A stretch of 64,000 nucleotides of DNA from Actinospica robiniae DSM 44927 (lineage in GTDB: Bacteria; Actinomycetota; Actinomycetes; Streptomycetales; Catenulisporaceae), in the NCBI RefSeq assembly GCF_000504285.1, contig NZ_KI632511.1, positions 2,415,372-2,479,371 on the forward strand, written 5' to 3'. The position numbers and the translations under genes were made by a program. Under the pieces are notes generated by a model. It was not told the origin of the DNA, did no database searches, and was given only the letters and a program-made list of their open reading frames with translations. Positions 17,229 to 26,066 of the stretch are shown one piece after another (the first letter of the stretch is position 1; the number at the start of each line of letters is the position of its first letter).

Positions 17229-17589
17229 CCCGGCCCGGCCCTCTCGACGGGCCGGTCTCCCACCCGAGCCAGTGATGGCGGCGAAACCGATCGCCCTGCC
17301 AAGTCCGGACCATGGCGACGTAGCCGACCGCCCAACCAAACCAGGCCGCGGCGACGAAGCCGCCACGCTGCTCGCGTCGACTATCGTGCAGACCCCGGAG
17401 TCGATCAGCGTGCCCGACCACGAGCTGACGCGCTGACCCGTCGACGTCCTGTCTCCCTCCACAGCGCACTGCTGCACGGGGCCGCGAGCGCTGCACCCTC
17501 AGCACTCCTCTCAGCACCGCCCCGTCAGAACTCCAATCAGTACTGCTCGCGGGGCAGCCCGTCAGCGTCGCTCCGTAGGCACCGCTCCG
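17229..17589. other. 361-bp gap with a possible 53-codon ORF
   Basis: Between the GNAT gene and the convergent LLM gene. An open frame at 17275-17436 (+) encodes about 53 residues beginning MAAKPIALPSPDHGD. Its KPIALPSP resembles KPIAVPSP in the preceding protein's tail, and the 24-bp DNA match differs mostly at third codon positions. It could be a decayed duplication of the tail or a small gene; no Shine-Dalgarno is obvious. The rest is repetitive GTCAGC/GCTC-rich sequence without a clear terminator. Confidence 0.3.
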
Positions 17590-18426
17590 TCAGCGCTGCT
17601 CGCGGGGCGGCCCGGCGGCGATCCGCTCGCGAATCAGCTCAAGCGGGCTGCCTTCCTCGGTCCCTTCCCAACGCACCTCCAGCCACCACGTGCACCCGTC
17701 CTCGCCGTGGCCGGCGACGTACCTCGCCGCCTCCGGGTCATCCCCGCGCGTCTGGCCTTCCGCGACCATGTCGATGTCGGGCGCCGCGCCGTGCTCCGCG
17801 AGCCACGCGCGCAGCTCGCGCCGATCCTGCGAGGTCGCGGGCACGTCCGGCGGGGAGTACTCCGGAATCACCCCGTCACACCGTGCCGCCCGCCGCATCG
17901 ATTTCGGCCGCGGCCAGCGCCCCACGACCCAGATCGGCAGCTTCTCCTGCACCGGCCGCGCGAGGTCCACGAGTTCGCCGCGTTCGGTCGCGTCGAAGTC
18001 GAAATGGCGCCCGTGATACGTCCGGCCGCCCGACCACAGCGTCCGGATCAAGTCGATCCCTTCGTCCAGACGCTCGGCCCGTTCCCGCCGGTCGGACACC
18101 TCCTCGGTCCCCATCACCATGTCAGGGTACGCACCGAGCCCGACGGCGAGGATCGCCCGGCCGTGGGAGAGCTGGTCCAAGGTCGCGGCCTGACTCGCCA
18201 CCTTCCACGGCCGCCGCCAGGGCAGCGGCGTCAGCAGCGTGCCCAGCCGGACCCGGTTGGTGCGCACCGCCATCGCGCACAGCAGACCCCAGGCGTCGAT
18301 GCCGTAGACGCCCTCCCAGACGAAGACGCCGTCCCAGCCGGCCTTTTCCGCCAGCACGGCGAGCTCGAGCTGCTCCGTCGCGTCGCCTCCCGGCAGGACC
18401 ACCCCGTAACGCATCTGATCACCCAT
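17590..18426 (-). CDS. LLM-class flavin-dependent oxidoreductase (F420-type)
   Basis: The protein has 278 residues and a luciferase-like TIM barrel (RYGVVLPGGDATEQLELAVL, then RVRLGTLLTPLPWRRPWKVA and LDQLSHGRAILAVGLGAYPD). The barrel resembles F420-dependent LLM enzymes of actinobacteria, shorter than FMN luciferases. The substrate is unknown. ATG 18426 follows TAGCCT-N6 and is therefore probably leaderless; a second in-frame ATG four codons later is an alternative. It lies downstream of the ribonuclease gene on the same strand but has its own promoter-like box. Confidence 0.88.
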   Translation of the reverse strand: MGDQMRYGVVLPGGDATEQLELAVLAEKAGWDGVFVWEGVYGIDAWGLLCAMAVRTNRVRLGTLLTPLPWRRPWKVASQAATLDQLSHGRAILAVGLGAYPDMVMGTEEVSDRRERAERLDEGIDLIRTLWSGGRTYHGRHFDFDATERGELVDLARPVQEKLPIWVVGRWPRPKSMRRAARCDGVIPEYSPPDVPATSQDRRELRAWLAEHGAAPDIDMVAEGQTRGDDPEAARYVAGHGEDGCTWWLEVRWEGTEEGSPLELIRERIAAGPPREQR

Positions 18427-18547
18427 GCGACCAGGCTAACCGCGACCTCCGACAAAACTTCGCAGGCCGCCCAAATCGCCCGCTCTCGCCGCGCGCGTCT
18501 CGCTCATCGCCGTGGGCCGAAGCCGCTCCGCCCGCACAGCCGTCCGC

Positions 18548-20029
18548 CTATTCGGCGTCGATCCAGTCGAAGAAGACCTTGCGCGTCGGCAGGTCCACCT
18601 TCGTCAGCCGCACCCGCACTTCAGTACCCTGCGGAAGATCGTGCCCGTCCAGGCGCGCTATCACGGCCGGGTCGCGCAGCATCACCGTTCCGGCGTCCGG
18701 TTTGCCGTTCTGGTCCCAGTCGATCCGGTCGTTGAGGTCGAGGACGACCCCGATGAACTCGTCACCGATCGACTCGCTCAGCACCACGGTCTCGGCGAGA
18801 TCGATGCACGCCCGCTCCACCGCCTTGGAATCCCGCTCGCCGCGCTCCATCTCTCCCGGCAGTACCGGCAGCGCTGTGCGCACCCAGTCCGGCACCGGCT
18901 CGCCGGCAGCCAGCGCCAGGCACGTCTCCGAGGTGTAGCGGTCGATCAGCCGCCGCAGCGGTGCCGTGGCGTGCGCGTACTCCAAAGCCAGAGCCGCATG
19001 GCGGTGATTTACCGGAACCTCGCCGTCGAACGGGGTGTATCCGGCGCCCCGGAGCAAAGCCATGGACTCCCACAGCAACGCCGCCTGGTGCGGGTCATCC
19101 GGCGTCAGGGCATTGATGATCTGCTGGAAGCCGCGTCGTTCCGGCCAGGCCAACCCGAGCGCCTTCGCCGCGCGGCGCAGCCGGCGCAGCATCACCGGAG
19201 AGGGGTTCGGCAGCGTGCGCAGCACACCGATCCGCCCCTCCAACATGATCGAGGCCGCGGCTGCGCCGATCAGCAGCGAGATCTGCGCGTTCCAGCGCTC
19301 GATCGGTCGCTCGACGGCGTAAGACAGCCGCCAACCCTCCGCGGCCGCCGCCACGTCCTGAGTCGGGATGTTCAGGATCAGTCCGCCCCGCGCGGTTTGC
19401 CGCGCTTCCAGCATCGTGCCGATCTCGCGCAGCAGACTGATGACCTCGGGCGCCGTGCCGTCGGCCAGGGCGCGCTCCATCGCCGGGTAGTCGAGTTGGG
19501 CGCGCGAGCGAACCCGTGCCCGGCACACGTCCACTGCCGTCGTGCGGCCGTGACCGTCCACGTCTACGCACCACAGCACCGCGGGCCTCTCCTCGCCCGG
19601 CAGCAGCGAGGCCGCGCCTTCCGAAAGCTCGGCCGGGTGCAAAGGGATCCGGCCGTCGGGCAGGTAGTACGTCAGGACACGGCGATGCGCCTCACGGTCG
19701 AGCTCCCCGCCCGGCGCGACGAACGCGGCGACGTCCGCGATGGCGTACCAGACCCGGTAACCCGCCCCGCCCGCGCGCCGCTCGATCGCCATGGCCTGAT
19801 CCAGATCGCGCGATCCCGGCGGGTCGAGCGTGATCAGTTCCAAGTCGGTGCGGTCGAGGGCAGGCAGGCGCGGAGCCCGGCACGCCTCGTGCGCCTCGGC
19901 GAGGACCGCGTCCGCGAAGCCGTCGGGCAGCGCGTGCTCGGTCCGAATCGCCGCAAGGCCTTCGGGCATGCCGGGCCGCACCGGGGGCAGGTCGGCCGGT
20001 CCTTCGAGATTCAGAGCGGGGCGGGGCAC
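18548..20029 (-). CDS. RNB-domain ribonuclease (RNase II/R family), compact form
   Basis: The protein has 493 residues. The RNB core has the Mg-binding cluster in TLDPPGSRDLDQAMAIER, the WYAIADVAAFV strand, LPDGRIPLHPAELSEGAASL, and the C-terminal HATAPLRRLIDRYT. The last 80 residues contain an S1/OB-like strand set. It lacks the long cold-shock N-terminus of E. coli RNase R, matching the short actinobacterial form. It would degrade RNA 3' to 5' in the cytoplasm. The GTG start follows TACGCT-N6, so the transcript is probably leaderless. Confidence 0.92.
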   Translation of the reverse strand: MPRPALNLEGPADLPPVRPGMPEGLAAIRTEHALPDGFADAVLAEAHEACRAPRLPALDRTDLELITLDPPGSRDLDQAMAIERRAGGAGYRVWYAIADVAAFVAPGGELDREAHRRVLTYYLPDGRIPLHPAELSEGAASLLPGEERPAVLWCVDVDGHGRTTAVDVCRARVRSRAQLDYPAMERALADGTAPEVISLLREIGTMLEARQTARGGLILNIPTQDVAAAAEGWRLSYAVERPIERWNAQISLLIGAAAASIMLEGRIGVLRTLPNPSPVMLRRLRRAAKALGLAWPERRGFQQIINALTPDDPHQAALLWESMALLRGAGYTPFDGEVPVNHRHAALALEYAHATAPLRRLIDRYTSETCLALAAGEPVPDWVRTALPVLPGEMERGERDSKAVERACIDLAETVVLSESIGDEFIGVVLDLNDRIDWDQNGKPDAGTVMLRDPAVIARLDGHDLPQGTEVRVRLTKVDLPTRKVFFDWIDAE

Positions 20030-20117
20030 CAGCGCAGCGTACGTGAGCGCACGCGGAGATGCACGTCCGACACGTCACAGGCCGTGCATCCCCGGGTGTG
20101 CTTGCGTGGTCGCCGCC

Positions 20118-20630
20118 TCACTTGGTCCGGTCGTGGTCTCCCGTCTTGCCGTCGATGAGCTCGCGGAGAATGTCGATATGGCCGGCGTGACGGGCCGTCT
20201 CCTCGATCATGTGCACGACCACCCACCGCAGCGAAACCGGATCGCCGTTCCAGGCCCGCCCGACGAAGTCGAGATCATGCTCCTCGATGACCTTGTCGGC
20301 GGCCGCACACGCGCGTTCGTAGAAAGCCAGGACCGACTCGGCGGTCTCGCCCTCCTCGATGCGCAGGTCGGCTTCTTCATCGTCGTCATCGAAGGGCAGC
20401 GGCTCGGTCGGCACGCCGAAGGTCTCGCAGAACCAGCCGTACTCCACCGCGCCGAGGTGCTTGATGAGTCCGAGCAGGTTCGTTCCCGAGGGCACGAGAA
20501 CGCGGCGCAGCTGCTCCTCGCTGAGCCCTTCGATCTTCCAGAGCAGGGCTTTGCGATGGCGGTCGATGCTCACGTGGAGGATGTCCTTCTCCGACCCCGT
20601 GCGCACGTCAGAGTTCTTCAGATTGATCAC
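20118..20630 (-). CDS. DinB/DUF664-family protein
   Basis: The protein has 170 residues. GTG 20630 is chosen because AAGGA lies seven bases upstream; the frame is open into rsgA but is not protein-like there. The four-helix DinB_2/DUF664 fold is indicated by GLSEEQLRRVLVPSGTNLLG, LIKHLGAVEYGWF and MIEETARHAGHIDILRELID. The His residues in IKHLG and in the H-x3-H pair ARHAGHID are the usual metal ligands. Actinobacterial members are often thiol-dependent (mycothiol) transferases; here this is inference. It starts 29 bp after the rsgA stop and is probably cotranscribed. Confidence 0.88.
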   Translation of the reverse strand: MINLKNSDVRTGSEKDILHVSIDRHRKALLWKIEGLSEEQLRRVLVPSGTNLLGLIKHLGAVEYGWFCETFGVPTEPLPFDDDDEEADLRIEEGETAESVLAFYERACAAADKVIEEHDLDFVGRAWNGDPVSLRWVVVHMIEETARHAGHIDILRELIDGKTGDHDRTK

Positions 20631-20659
20631 AGGTGTTGTCCTTAGTTCGAGGGTTCTGA

Positions 20660-21754
20660 TCAGGGCCGGGCCGGGTTGGAGCTGCGCGAACGCATCTTCC
20701 ACTCGCGTTGACGCTCGGCGGCCACGCGCGCATCCGACCGCGAGGCGACCCAGGCGTTCTCCCGAAGGAGCTTGCGGTAGCTGTCCAGCCTGCGTTGCGG
20801 CAGCGTCCCGAGGGCCACCGCCGCGGTGACGGCGCACCCGGGCTCCGAGGCGTGGCCGCAGTCGGCGAAACGGCACGCGGAGGCGAGTTCGAGCACGTCG
20901 TTGAAGGCCTGATCCACTCCGGACTCACCGCCGAAGAGCCCGACACTGCGCAGCCCCGGCGTGTCGATGAGCGCGCCGCCGCCGGGGAGCGCCACCAGTT
21001 CGCGGGTCGTGGTGGTGTGCCGCCCCTTCTCGTCCACCGCGCGAGTAGCACCCGTGGCCATGACGTCCGCACCGCAGAGAGCGTTGGTCAACGTGGACTT
21101 ACCGACGCCCGACTGCCCGAGCAGAGCGGCGGTACCCGAGCCGAGGAGCTCCGATAGCTCGAGCATGCCGACGCCGGTCAGGGCGCTGACAGCGACGACG
21201 GTGACGCCGGGGGCGACCGCGGCAACCTCGTCGACCCAACTCGGGTCATGAGGCGCGTCGGCCTTGGTGAGCACGACGACAGGTATGGCGCCTGATTCCC
21301 AGGCCAGCGCGAGCAGCCGCTCGATGCGCCCCGCATCCGGCTTGGCGGCGAGCGAAACGCTGATGAGCACGTGGTCCACGTTGGCGGCGAGCACCTGCCC
21401 ATCCGACCGCTCCCCCGCACTGCCGCGCACTACGGCTGTGCGTCGCGGAAGAAGGGCACTGATGCTGGCCGGTTGGCCGGCGTCCATGTGCACGACGGCC
21501 CAGTCCCCCGTGCAGGGATTGCGCATCGGATCGGCCGAAGAGATACCGGACCAGTCGGCACGCACCGTGCGCAGCAGGCCGGGGTCATCGTCGTCTGCGA
21601 CAAGGACGTCGCAGAGCCCTCGGTCGACGCGAACGACGCGCCCAGGGACCGCTCCGGAGGCGAGGAAGGGGGTGAAGCAGGTATCGAAGGTGACATCCCA
21701 CCCGAGCATGGGCGGAAAGTGAAGACTGGTCGTAGACCGGTCGAGAGAAGACAA
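20660..21754 (-). CDS. rsgA: ribosome small subunit-dependent GTPase A
   Basis: About 364 residues. The GTPase is circularly permuted, as in all RsgA: G4 (VVLTKADAP) precedes G1 (LLGQSGVGKST) and G3 (IDTPGLRSVGLFG). The N-terminal OB fold has PGRVVRVDRGLCDVLVADD. The C-terminal zinc knuckle has CRFADCGHASEPGC. RsgA checks and releases the maturing 30S subunit. TTG 21754 is preferred (GAAAGG six bases upstream and an N-terminus like Streptomyces RsgA); ATG 21709 has no Shine-Dalgarno. A 250-bp leader with a short ORF precedes it. The DinB gene follows in the same transcript. Confidence 0.93.
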   Translation of the reverse strand: MSSLDRSTTSLHFPPMLGWDVTFDTCFTPFLASGAVPGRVVRVDRGLCDVLVADDDDPGLLRTVRADWSGISSADPMRNPCTGDWAVVHMDAGQPASISALLPRRTAVVRGSAGERSDGQVLAANVDHVLISVSLAAKPDAGRIERLLALAWESGAIPVVVLTKADAPHDPSWVDEVAAVAPGVTVVAVSALTGVGMLELSELLGSGTAALLGQSGVGKSTLTNALCGADVMATGATRAVDEKGRHTTTTRELVALPGGGALIDTPGLRSVGLFGGESGVDQAFNDVLELASACRFADCGHASEPGCAVTAAVALGTLPQRRLDSYRKLLRENAWVASRSDARVAAERQREWKMRSRSSNPARP

Positions 21755-21861
21755 GTTGAGCCTTTCGAAGAGGATCGCAAGTATCCCCGACGAGCCGTAC
21801 CGGCTTGTGGTGGCGCGGCGACGTACGGTCGCAGAGCCCATACAACAGCGCAGAGCGCTGG

Positions 21862-21939
21862 TCAGACCGGTCGGACGTCGGACGTGAAATCGGTGAGTAC
21901 TGCTGCGAAAGCGGACACGCTGTAGACAGTGACGGCCAT
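21862..21939 (-). CDS. 25-residue leader ORF upstream of rsgA
   Basis: ATG 21939 is preceded at ideal distance by AAGGAGGTGA (complement of 21946-21955), the best Shine-Dalgarno in the window. The frame runs 25 codons (starting MAVTVYSVSAFAAV) to TGA at 21862, 107 bp before the rsgA start. Hairpin-forming sequences lie upstream (21963-22007). A strong translation signal on a tiny ORF before a weakly initiated TTG gene suggests a regulatory leader peptide. No similarity to a known peptide is claimed. Confidence 0.5.
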   Translation of the reverse strand: MAVTVYSVSAFAAVLTDFTSDVRPV

Positions 21940-22012
21940 CGAGGCTCACCTCCTTCACTCGACTCGCGCCCTCGCAAGGCGAGAACGGTGCCGATCCCCC
22001 GGCACGGCTGAG

Positions 22013-22042
22013 ACAGTACAGCCAGAACCGGATCCCTCGCAA
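22013..22042 (-). promoter_or_regulatory. candidate promoter of the leader-rsgA-DinB unit
   Basis: On the minus strand TTGCGA (22042-22037) is followed after 18 bp by TACTGT (22018-22013). The predicted start is near 22006, giving a 5' leader of about 250 nt. That leader contains two hairpins: GTGCCG/CGGCAC, and CTCGC/GCGAG with a 3-nt loop. An 11-bp direct repeat (CCCTCGCAAGG on the + strand) occurs at 22034 and 21969, one copy over the -35. Confidence 0.4.
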
Positions 22043-22159
22043 GGGTTTTTCTCAGCGCCGCCGTCGGGCCAGCACGCCAGGTCTGCATGACCCTGACGAT
22101 CACCGCCGGCGCGTGAAACAGCCCGCCTCCCCGCGGGCCGGCTGGATACGCTCGTAGAC

Positions 22160-22696
22160 ATGAGCGCTCTCATTCGCGTCACCTACCGCAAGTACGACGG
22201 ATCGCTGCACTGGAACGGCGTGCTGCGCCGCCTCGGCGAGGACGACTACGGCGTCTGGCTGGGTTGGGGCGCCGGCCTGACGATGCGGCCCGGCTACAAC
22301 CCGCCGGTCACCTTCAAGGAGCCTCAAGTCGCGCTCTTCCCCAGGAACGCATGGTGGACCGGCACTTTCCACACGGCACCCAACGAGGTCGAGATCTACT
22401 GCGACATCACGACGATCCCGCAGTGGCCGACGCCGGACGAGGTCACCATGGTGGACCTGGACCTCGACGTGATCAGAATGCGCGACGGGCGACGCACCTT
22501 CATCGACGACGAGGACGAGTTCCTGGAGCACCAGGTGCGGTTCAGTTACCCGCCAGAAGTCATAGCCGCCGCACGCAACCAAGCTGACTCGCTGCTCCCG
22601 GAAGTCGCCGGCGACGCCGAGCCGTTCCGGCAGGCGTTCCACGGCTGGCTGAGCAAGGTCGAACACTGCGAAGGCGACCCAGCGGCGGCCGCTTGA
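22160..22696 (+). CDS. DUF402 (FomD-like) protein
   Basis: The protein has 178 residues. The pattern of charged beta strands (RVTYRKYDGSLHWNGVLRRL, NAWWTGTFHTAPNEVEIYCD, MVDLDLDVIRMRDGR, IDDEDEFLEH) is DUF402. Characterised relatives are FomD, which hydrolyses CMP-phosphonates, and Ntdp-type nucleoside di/triphosphatases. The acidic D-x-D and DDEDE clusters fit metal binding in such enzymes. No phosphonate genes are near, so a nucleoside tri/diphosphatase is the cautious reading. TACGCT-N7-ATG marks a leaderless start. Its stop codon is embedded in the TTGACA of the GH59 promoter. Confidence 0.85.
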   Translation: MSALIRVTYRKYDGSLHWNGVLRRLGEDDYGVWLGWGAGLTMRPGYNPPVTFKEPQVALFPRNAWWTGTFHTAPNEVEIYCDITTIPQWPTPDEVTMVDLDLDVIRMRDGRRTFIDDEDEFLEHQVRFSYPPEVIAAARNQADSLLPEVAGDAEPFRQAFHGWLSKVEHCEGDPAAAA

Positions 22697-22721
22697 CAGA
22701 ACCCGAAAGCGGCTGTGCACT
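22693..22721 (+). promoter_or_regulatory. promoter of the GH59 gene
   Basis: TTGACA at 22693-22698, a 17-bp spacer and TGCACT at 22716-22721. The -35 box overlaps the stop codon of the DUF402 gene. The predicted transcript has a 5' UTR of about 100 nt before the CGAGGAG Shine-Dalgarno of the GH59 gene. Confidence 0.5.
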
Positions 22722-22826
22722 AACGGTGGAAATTGTGGCAATACCGAGTGAATCTGTGTGCGATCTCGTCTGTATCTGCTGCCTCCGGCGCCTCTCGCGC
22801 CGTTTTCCCACGAGGAGCACCCGCTC

Positions 22827-25800
22827 ATGCGAACACGATTGTGGCGCCCGCGGACGGCCGCCCTCGGCCTGGCCGCCGCGGCGCTAGCGCTCAGTCCCCT
22901 TACTCCCGCGTACGCGGCGCCCACCGCCGCGTCCACGACCACCCACAACAGCGCCGCTCTGAACGCTACGAACCCGACCGCTCACGGCGGCGCTGCCCTG
23001 AACGCGTCCACGACCACCGACGACGCGGCTTCCGTGACCGAAGCGAACGCGGCGGGTCAGGCCGGCGCCGCCGCTCCGGCCGCCACGACCACCACCCCCG
23101 TCACCGTCAACGGCACATCGGCCGGCCGCACGTTCGACGGCATCGGCGCGATCAGCGGCGGCGGGGGCAACTCCCGCCTCCTCATCGACTATCCGCCCTC
23201 CGAGCGCCCCGCCATCCTGAACTACCTCTTCAAGCCCGGTTACGGCGCCGACCTGCAGATCCTCAAGGTCGAGATCGGCGGCGACACCAACTCCACCGAC
23301 GGCTCGGAATCCAGCATCGAGCACACCTCCGGCACCGTGAACTGCGGCACCGGCTACGAGTGGTGGCTGATGGAGCAGGCGAAGGCGCTCAATCCCGCCA
23401 TCAAGCTCTACGGTCTGGCCTGGGGAGCGCCCGGGTGGATCGGCGGCGGGAACTTCTGGTCCACCGACACGATCAACTACCTGGTCGCCTGGCTCGGCTG
23501 CGCCCAGTCACACGGCCTGAGCATCAACTATCTCGGCGGCTGGAACGAGCGCGGCTACAACATCTCCTGGTACGAGCAGCTGCGCAGCACCCTCAACGCG
23601 GACGGCTACGCGAACGTCACCATCGTCGGCGCCGACTCGGACTGGTCGATCGCCGGCGACATCGACGACAACTCCGCCTTCGCCACCGCCGTGGGCATCA
23701 TCGGCACCCACTACCCGTGCGGCGGAGACGGAGGCAGCGCGGACACCTGCTCCACCACCAGCGCGGCGTTGTCCTCCGGAAAGCCGCTGTGGGCCAGCGA
23801 AAACGGCTCGCAGGACACCAACTCGGGCGCACCGGCGATGATCCGCTCCATCGTGCGCGGATACACCGACGCGAGCATGACGGCGTACATCAACTGGCCA
23901 CTCGTCGCGGCGATCTACCCGAACCTCGGCTACGACACCACCGGCCTGATGGTCGCCAACTCCCCGTGGTCCGGCGCCTACGAGGTCGGCGCCGAGACGT
24001 GGGCCACCGCACAGGTCACCCAGTTCACCGCACCCGGCTGGCAGTTCCTCAACACCGGCAGCGGCTACCTGGGCGGCTCGGAGTCCAACGGCGCGTACGT
24101 CAGCCTGAAGTCCACCAACGGCTCCGACTACACCACGATCCTCGAGACGACGACCGCGACGGCCGCGCAGACCGCGACGTTCACCGTCGGCGGCGGCCTC
24201 TCGACCGGCACCGTCCACGTCTGGACGACGAATCTGGGCTCGAACAACCCGTCGGCCTACTTCGTGCACAGCCAGGACATCACCCCCTCCAACGGCACAT
24301 ACTCGCTCACACTCCAACCCGGCTACATCTACACGGTCTCGACCACCACCGGCCAGGGCAAAGGAACTGCGGCGTCCCCGGCCACGGCCGATCTCCCGCT
24401 GCCGTACACCGACACGTTCAGCAGCGACGCGACCGGCAGCGAGGCGAAGTACCTGTCGGATCAGAACGGCTCCTTCGAGATCCGGCCCTGCACCGGCGGC
24501 CGCAGCGGGCAGTGCGTCGAGCAGATGGCGGCTCAGGCCCCGATCAGCTGGGACAACCCATCGAACCCGTACACGACCCTCGGCGATCTCAGCTGGACGA
24601 ACTACACCGTCTCGGCCTACGCCCTCATGAACCAAGCCGGCGCGGTGCAACTGCTCGGGCGTGTCGGCTCACAGCATCCCTTCTCGGTCGCCGGTATCGA
24701 CGAGTACTACCTTCAGTTGTCGAACACCGGCGCGTGGCAGATCGTCAAGAACGATTACAACGGCACCCTGACGACCCTCGCCTCAGGTACGGTCACCGCA
24801 CCCGGGACCGGCAGTTGGAGCCAGCTCGCGTTGAGCTTCAGCGGCACCAAGATCACCGCCGCGATCAACGGCACGACCGTCGGTTCGGCCACGGACGCGT
24901 CGTACTCCCACGGCCAAGTCGGTCTGGGCGTGAACGGCTGGCAGACCGACGAGTTCGCCAACCTGTCCATCACCCCGATCGGCACCAACCCCGTCGCGGC
25001 GACGTACCAGCTGCTGAACGAGAGCAGCGGTCTGGCCCTGGCCACGGCCAGTGGCTCCACCGCCCAGGGCGCCGGCATCGTCCAGGCCACCCTGCTCCAG
25101 CCGACCGCATCAGGCGCGACGGACCAGCAGTGGCAGCTCCTCGGCCAAGGCAACGGAACCGACGTGCTGACGAACGTGGCCAGCGGAATGGTCCTCGACG
25201 TCCCTGCCAGCTCCACGACGTCGGGCGTCCAGCTCGACCAGTGGAGCGCCAACGGCGGCGCCAACCAGCAGTGGCAAGTCGCCCAGAACGCCGACGGCAG
25301 CTACACGCTGACCAGCGCCAGCAGCAGCCTCGCCGCCGAAGTGGCCGGCAGTTCGTCCGCCACCGGCGCCGCCGTCGACCAAGCGAGCTCAACCGCCGCG
25401 GCGAACCAGAAGTGGCTGCTCGTCTCGGTCCCCGAGCCGAACGCGACATACACGCTCGTCAACCACAACAGCGGCCTGGTCGCGGACATCACCGGCGGCT
25501 CGACGTCCAACGGCGGCCTGTTGATTCAGTGGGTCCCCAACGGCGGCCTCAACCAACGCTGGACACTCACCCCGCTCTCCGGCGGCTACGACACCGTCAC
25601 CAACGTCAACAGCGGCCTCGTCCTCGACGTCCCGAACAGCTCGACCACCCAGGGCGCCCAGCTCGAACAGTGGTCCGCCAACGGCGGCACCAACCAGCAG
25701 TGGACGCTGACTGAGCTCGCCGACGGCTACTACACCCTGACCGCACGCAACAGCGGCATGGCGGCAGACGTCAACGGCGCCTCGCTCGCCGAAAACGCGA

Positions 25801-25865
25801 CGGTGATCCAGTGGCCGTCGAACGGCGGCACGAACCAGCAGTGGCAGCTGAACCTGGCCTACTGA
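22827..25865 (+). CDS. secreted GH59 galactocerebrosidase-like enzyme with two ricin-type lectin domains
   Basis: About 1012 residues from ATG 22827 (CGAGGAG upstream). A Sec signal ends near residue 30 (SPLTPAYA-AP), then an Ala/Thr-rich linker. The GH59 barrel starts at FDGIGAISGGGGNSRLLIDY and has LQILKVEIGGDTNSTDGSES. The acid/base Glu is in WNERGYN and the nucleophile in LWASENGS, matching human GALC. A beta domain and a GALC-like lectin domain (TFSSDATGSEAKYLSDQ) follow. Two C-terminal CBM13/ricin-B domains carry six Q-x-W motifs (QQW, QKW, QRW). It likely releases galactose from galactolipids or galactan outside the cell. GC-rich codon use is uniform, with no sign of recent transfer. 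Confidence 0.92.
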   Translation: MRTRLWRPRTAALGLAAAALALSPLTPAYAAPTAASTTTHNSAALNATNPTAHGGAALNASTTTDDAASVTEANAAGQAGAAAPAATTTTPVTVNGTSAGRTFDGIGAISGGGGNSRLLIDYPPSERPAILNYLFKPGYGADLQILKVEIGGDTNSTDGSESSIEHTSGTVNCGTGYEWWLMEQAKALNPAIKLYGLAWGAPGWIGGGNFWSTDTINYLVAWLGCAQSHGLSINYLGGWNERGYNISWYEQLRSTLNADGYANVTIVGADSDWSIAGDIDDNSAFATAVGIIGTHYPCGGDGGSADTCSTTSAALSSGKPLWASENGSQDTNSGAPAMIRSIVRGYTDASMTAYINWPLVAAIYPNLGYDTTGLMVANSPWSGAYEVGAETWATAQVTQFTAPGWQFLNTGSGYLGGSESNGAYVSLKSTNGSDYTTILETTTATAAQTATFTVGGGLSTGTVHVWTTNLGSNNPSAYFVHSQDITPSNGTYSLTLQPGYIYTVSTTTGQGKGTAASPATADLPLPYTDTFSSDATGSEAKYLSDQNGSFEIRPCTGGRSGQCVEQMAAQAPISWDNPSNPYTTLGDLSWTNYTVSAYALMNQAGAVQLLGRVGSQHPFSVAGIDEYYLQLSNTGAWQIVKNDYNGTLTTLASGTVTAPGTGSWSQLALSFSGTKITAAINGTTVGSATDASYSHGQVGLGVNGWQTDEFANLSITPIGTNPVAATYQLLNESSGLALATASGSTAQGAGIVQATLLQPTASGATDQQWQLLGQGNGTDVLTNVASGMVLDVPASSTTSGVQLDQWSANGGANQQWQVAQNADGSYTLTSASSSLAAEVAGSSSATGAAVDQASSTAAANQKWLLVSVPEPNATYTLVNHNSGLVADITGGSTSNGGLLIQWVPNGGLNQRWTLTPLSGGYDTVTNVNSGLVLDVPNSSTTQGAQLEQWSANGGTNQQWTLTELADGYYTLTARNSGMAADVNGASLAENATVIQWPSNGGTNQQWQLNLAY

Positions 25866-25896
25866 CGAAACCGCAACAGCGGGCTTCCCGCCCCCG

Positions 25897-25940
25897 GGAC
25901 GGTGCCGAGCCGACGCTCCATCGGCGGCTCGGCACCGTCC
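25897..25940 (+). terminator. strong hairpin terminator after the GH59 gene
   Basis: Two perfect 16-bp arms (25897-25912 and 25925-25940) separated by a 12-nt loop, starting 32 bp after the stop. It is followed by a pyrimidine-rich TCCTCCAT stretch rather than a U-run, as is common for GC-rich actinobacterial terminators. Confidence 0.85.
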
Positions 25941-26066
25941 TCCTCCATCTCATCCCCTCTCCGTCCCGCACCCCTCTCGTCGGCCTCGACCGCGATCCTG
26001 CTTCCGCACTGCGTCTACACCGCGCCCACACCGCGCCCACGGCAGCGAACTGCGATCATCGATGCT

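Noticed and set aside
21862-21939. Resemblance of the leader peptide start (MAVTVYS) to NrdH-redoxin N-termini
   Set aside because: The C-x-x-C redox motif and the rest of the fold are missing, and no nrd genes are close; the match is too short.
22733-25714. A 993-codon + strand frame overlapping the GH59 gene
   Set aside because: It is the +1 mirror of the GH59 frame, extremely Arg/His/Gln-rich and without any motif, while the GH59 frame has a signal peptide and catalytic motifs.
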